A DNA stretch of 8,718 bases, from positions 1 to 8,718 of the forward strand of contig CAIFEU010000018.1 in the NCBI GenBank assembly GCA_903789505.1, in the 5' to 3' direction. The notes below the pieces were generated by a model. That model was not told the origin of the DNA and did not search any database. It saw only the letters and a list, made by a program, of their open reading frames with translations. A program made the translations under genes and the position numbers. The stretch is from an uncultured Coriobacteriales bacterium. Lineage in GTDB: Bacteria; Actinomycetota; Coriobacteriia; Coriobacteriales; UMGS124. Positions 6,235 through 8,718 of the stretch are shown here, piece after piece. Positions within the stretch are counted from its first letter, which is position 1; each line of letters starts with the position of its first letter.

Positions 6235-6296
6235 ATCGCAGCCTGAACCGCCCCCGCCCGTGGGCTCTGTCCGCATCCAGCCCCATCGCAGCCTGA
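6235..6296 (+). repeat. Direct repeat pair, 12 bp, 50-bp pitch
   Basis: ATCGCAGCCTGA occurs exactly at 6235-6246 and again at 6285-6296, in the spacer after the second regulator. A second exact pair (GTCAACCTTT) lies further on with nearly the same pitch. Function is unknown. Confidence 0.5.
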
Positions 6297-6351
6297 GCGC
6301 AGTTTGCCGGAAACGAAGCCTGTCCGTCTTGAATCCCCAGCTCAGGGGCAT

Positions 6352-6409
6352 GTCAACCTTTCGTATCCCATTGTGCTTGGCTGTCCGCCCGAAGCGGTCG
6401 TCAACCTTT
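6352..6409 (+). repeat. Direct repeat pair, 10 bp, 48-bp pitch
   Basis: GTCAACCTTT occurs at 6352-6361 and 6400-6409, ending 28 bp before the operator-like inverted repeat at 6437. Paired direct repeats upstream of a regulated gene may be binding sites for a second protein, or a tandem-duplication relic. Confidence 0.45.
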
Positions 6410-6436
6410 GGTGGCTACTTCCCTTGAAGGCGTCCG

Positions 6437-6455
6437 CGTACGTTCGATTCGTAAG
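6437..6455. promoter_or_regulatory. 19-bp inverted repeat, candidate operator (copy 2)
   Basis: CGTACG-TTCGAT-TCGTAAG matches the repeat at 4398-4416 at 14 of 19 positions, with identical half-site spacing. The conserved core is CGTACG-N6-TCGTAMG. It lies 87 bp upstream of the ATG of the second exported flavoprotein. A weak TTGAAG (6424-6429) or GTGACG (6455-6460) could serve as the -35, but no convincing -10 is visible, so the promoter may need an activator. Confidence 0.47.
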
Positions 6456-6542
6456 TGACGGCATGACGCCCGCCCGCGCCTCGGTGTTCAGGGGGCGCTC
6501 GGGCGCTCGCCGTCGAGGCTCGATTGGACGGGAGAGGAAGCA

Positions 6543-8666
6543 ATGAAGACACGGGAAGAGCAGACGACCATTTCTCGTCGAAGCCTCGTCAGAGGCATCA
6601 GTGCGGCGGGTGCCGTCATGGGTGCGATGGCGGCGGGTGTCGCCGTCGGTTCGGGGGCGAGTGCCCAGGCGAAGGAGTCGAGCTCTGACGGAGCGGCGTC
6701 TGCCGCATCCTCCGTCGGCGACGCGGGGCGTGCGGCGACCGCCGACCCTGACAATCCCACGGCGGACCCGAACGGCTACGTCCCTGACTGCACGACCGAC
6801 GTCACGTACATTCCGCAGTGCGGTGAGTACCCCACGCCAAAGGAGGAGGCTCCCGACCAGACGGAGTACTCCTGCGATGTCCTGGTCGTGGGCGGCGGTC
6901 TCGCGGGGTTGAACGCTGCGTTTGCGGCAGCGCAGGACGGCAAGTCCGTCATCTTGCTGGACAAGTCGACCCCCGGGTACTCTGGCCTGTCGGCATGGCC
7001 CAGCTGTACTGCCTACTATGACCCCGACCGCGACGCCGACCGTGAGACATGGGACAAGTCCATGCGGCTCTCGTGCTTCAACTTCGCGAACCTCAACTGG
7101 GAAGACGTGTGGTGCGACGAGTCGCTAGCGACCTATAACAGGTTGAAGGAGTGGGGCTGGGTCGAGGAACATCCGCGCGGCGTCGACACCGAATACTACG
7201 TCGACGGCAACATGTTCCACGACGACCTGCGTGGCTATTTCACCGCATACGCCGACCATGACCGGCATAAGGTGTTCATGAAGGTCCTAAACGACAACGG
7301 CGTCACCGTGCTCGACCACACGATGCTCATCGACATCGTCCAGAACACCGACGGCGCGTGCGTCGGCGGCGTTGCCCTGGCGTATCGCAGCTCGACCGTG
7401 CTCTCCATCACCGCCAAGGCGGTCATCCTATGCACCGGAAATGGCGTTATCAAGCCGATGGGCTACCCGGTGGGCGCCGATACGTTCGACGGCATCTGGA
7501 TTGGCTACCAGCATGGTCTGCCCATCACGGGGGTTGAGTTCGAGGACTTCCACATGACCACGAGCTACGCGCCGTCCAACGCCCTCATGCACAACTCGTG
7601 GCAGTATGTCGAGCAAATCTGGCGTACTGGCGGGACCGTGACGCTCGAAAAACTGATCAAGCGGGCGGGCGTCCAGGAGCGTACGAGCTCCTACGTCGAC
7701 GGCTTCGACTACTCCAAGAACGACAACACGCTAATGGACGGCAAGGAGGAGGGCACGTCGTGCTCCGCTGCCTATGCCGCCGGCGACACCTCAGACCCAC
7801 GCTCGGGCAAGTGGACCAGCCCCAACCCCAAGGGCCATGTCTACGGGGCTGCGGTGGGCATGAACGTCCACACCGCTTCGGGCATCTGGTGCGGCATCGA
7901 CGACACCGTGGGCCAGACCTCTATCCCCGGGCTGTACGTCGCGGGCGACGGCACCAACGGCTGCTATGTTGGTGGGCCGAACTACGGCTGCCAGCGCGGC
8001 AGCACTTCGAACTTCGTGAGTCTGCAGGGATATCGTGCCGGGCAGGCGGCGAGCTCCTACGCAGATGGCGTCGCGGAAGCGCAGATGCCTTCCGACGTCG
8101 TCTCCCAGATTGGCGAGTATGCGCTTGCGCCTCTCTCCGTCACCAGGGGTTACAGCCCTAGTTGGGCGCGAGAGGCCCTGCATGCCATCATGGCGCCGGG
8201 GTGGATGACCATTGCGAAGAGCGAGGACGTCCTGAACGCCGGGCTTGCCCAGGTCTTGGCGCTGAAGGACCTTGTGCACGGTAAGCTTGTTGCGCAGAAC
8301 GGCCATGACCTCAGGCTTGCGCATGAGGTGGAGCACCAGATTCTGGCGATGGAGCTCAAGCTGCGCGCCGGTCTGGAGCGCAAGGAGAGCCGCGGCTTCC
8401 ACTATCGCACCGACTACCCCTTCTGCGATGACAACTACCTCTTCTACATCATCCAGACCAAGCCGGAGCGTGAGGACGATGCTCCCGTCATTGGGCATGT
8501 CTCCCTGCCCGACCGCTGGGTTGGAGACCTCAGCGAGCCGCACGAGGTGCGCTATCCGTTGTTCGACACGCCGGAGGAGTACGCGACCTATGCGCCCAAG
8601 GAGGACGGCAAGCCGTCATCTGCCTCCGACGCCTCGAAGACGGTGGACGCAGTCTCGTCAAAGTAG
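6543..8666 (+). CDS. Tat-exported SdhA/FrdA-like FAD oxidoreductase
   Basis: The ATG at 6543 follows GGAGAGGAAG by two bases; the product is 707 residues. The Tat signal is SRRSLV (R12-R13) with a hydrophobic core and an AxA cut near 41-43. A Ser/Ala then Asp/Pro-rich linker (about 44-105) leads to the FAD fold: DVLVVGGGLAG (glycines 117-122), strand two ending LLDK (D140). Catalytic-type residues in the order of fumarate reductase/succinate dehydrogenase flavoproteins are H337 (VEFEDFHMT, matching FHPT), H443, and R485 in CQRGSTSNF (matching NRLGxNS), after GLYVAGD. The C-terminal part (about 525-660) is the Succ_DH_flav_C-type domain, with RKESRGFHYRTDYP at 613-626. The His that covalently holds FAD in SdhA/FrdA is not seen, so FAD is probably non-covalent. 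No iron-sulfur or membrane-anchor subunit gene is adjacent. It may act alone outside the membrane on a carboxylate-like substrate, but this is inference. Distant relation to adenylylsulfate reductase alpha is possible. Confidence 0.92.
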   Translation: MKTREEQTTISRRSLVRGISAAGAVMGAMAAGVAVGSGASAQAKESSSDGAASAASSVGDAGRAATADPDNPTADPNGYVPDCTTDVTYIPQCGEYPTPKEEAPDQTEYSCDVLVVGGGLAGLNAAFAAAQDGKSVILLDKSTPGYSGLSAWPSCTAYYDPDRDADRETWDKSMRLSCFNFANLNWEDVWCDESLATYNRLKEWGWVEEHPRGVDTEYYVDGNMFHDDLRGYFTAYADHDRHKVFMKVLNDNGVTVLDHTMLIDIVQNTDGACVGGVALAYRSSTVLSITAKAVILCTGNGVIKPMGYPVGADTFDGIWIGYQHGLPITGVEFEDFHMTTSYAPSNALMHNSWQYVEQIWRTGGTVTLEKLIKRAGVQERTSSYVDGFDYSKNDNTLMDGKEEGTSCSAAYAAGDTSDPRSGKWTSPNPKGHVYGAAVGMNVHTASGIWCGIDDTVGQTSIPGLYVAGDGTNGCYVGGPNYGCQRGSTSNFVSLQGYRAGQAASSYADGVAEAQMPSDVVSQIGEYALAPLSVTRGYSPSWAREALHAIMAPGWMTIAKSEDVLNAGLAQVLALKDLVHGKLVAQNGHDLRLAHEVEHQILAMELKLRAGLERKESRGFHYRTDYPFCDDNYLFYIIQTKPEREDDAPVIGHVSLPDRWVGDLSEPHEVRYPLFDTPEEYATYAPKEDGKPSSASDASKTVDAVSSK

Positions 8667-8704
8667 CCGGCAGGAGTCATCCGGGCGTCACCTTGGACTG
8701 CCGG
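8667..8704 (+). terminator. Inverted repeat after the last gene, weak terminator candidate
   Basis: CCGGCAG (8667-8673) and CTGCCGG (8698-8704) are perfect 7-bp complements around a 24-base loop. They begin at the base after the TAG stop of the second flavoprotein. No T-run follows before the window ends. The long loop makes this uncertain. Confidence 0.25.
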
Positions 8705-8718
8705 GGAGACGACGGTCG

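Larger units (their letters stand above)
6190..6542. other. 353-bp spacer between regulator and flavoprotein
   Basis: No gene is supported; the plus-strand frame at 6304-6546 overlaps the start of the next gene and has no domain. The spacer holds two pairs of short direct repeats at a pitch of about 50 bp, three copies of CTGTCCG (6267, 6320, 6381), an operator-like repeat (6437-6455) and the ribosome site of the next gene. No clear terminator follows the regulator; a 4-bp stem CCCC/GGGG at 6335-6348 is too weak. Read-through into the flavoprotein gene is possible. Confidence 0.55.

Noticed and set aside
7791..8543. Minus-strand frame of 250 codons opposite the second flavoprotein
   Set aside because: It is antisense to the conserved catalytic and C-terminal domains and shows no family features or start signal.
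1744..8666. Flavocytochrome with covalent haem
   Set aside because: No CxxCH motif exists in either exported flavoprotein.

Overview
The window looks like chromosomal DNA of a GC-rich gut actinobacterium of the class Coriobacteriia, most likely family Eggerthellaceae (Eggerthella, Gordonibacter, Slackia and relatives). The main reason is the gene pairing: 12-helix membrane proteins ending in a LuxR-type helix-turn-helix sit beside Tat-exported FAD oxidoreductases of the fumarate reductase superfamily, an arrangement expanded in that family. The species cannot be told from the sequence. No tRNA, rRNA, CRISPR array, insertion sequence or phage gene was seen.

Layout. Module 1: a membrane LuxR-type regulator on the minus strand (1-1318), cut by the left window edge just where its DNA-binding domain should begin, is divergent from a 629-residue Tat-exported FAD protein (1744-3633). 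The 425-bp space between them carries a 20-bp perfect-arm palindrome and candidate promoters. A 969-bp non-coding stretch (3634-4602) follows. It contains a strong hairpin terminator candidate, an A+T-rich island with a 12-bp palindrome, a 151-nt element closed by a 15-bp stem (possible structured RNA), and the leader of the next gene. Module 2: a second membrane LuxR-type regulator (GTG start at 4603, ends 6189) is followed on the same strand, after 353 bp, by a 707-residue Tat-exported flavoprotein (6543-8666). That protein has the complete C-terminal domain of succinate dehydrogenase/fumarate reductase flavoprotein subunits.

How the genes may work together. Each regulator probably senses a small molecule through its membrane domain and controls its neighbouring flavoprotein. 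The flavoprotein would reduce (or oxidise) a substrate outside the cytoplasmic membrane, perhaps as a respiratory electron acceptor. Neither flavoprotein has a haem-binding CxxCH motif or an FMN-binding domain, and no electron-delivery gene is present, so electrons must come from proteins encoded elsewhere.

The most useful new observation is a 19-bp inverted repeat (CGTACG-N6-TCGTAMG) found twice with identical spacing: once upstream of the second regulator (4398-4416) and once upstream of the flavoprotein after it (6437-6455). It is a good candidate operator linking that regulator to itself and to its target. All functional assignments are by eye, without database searches.
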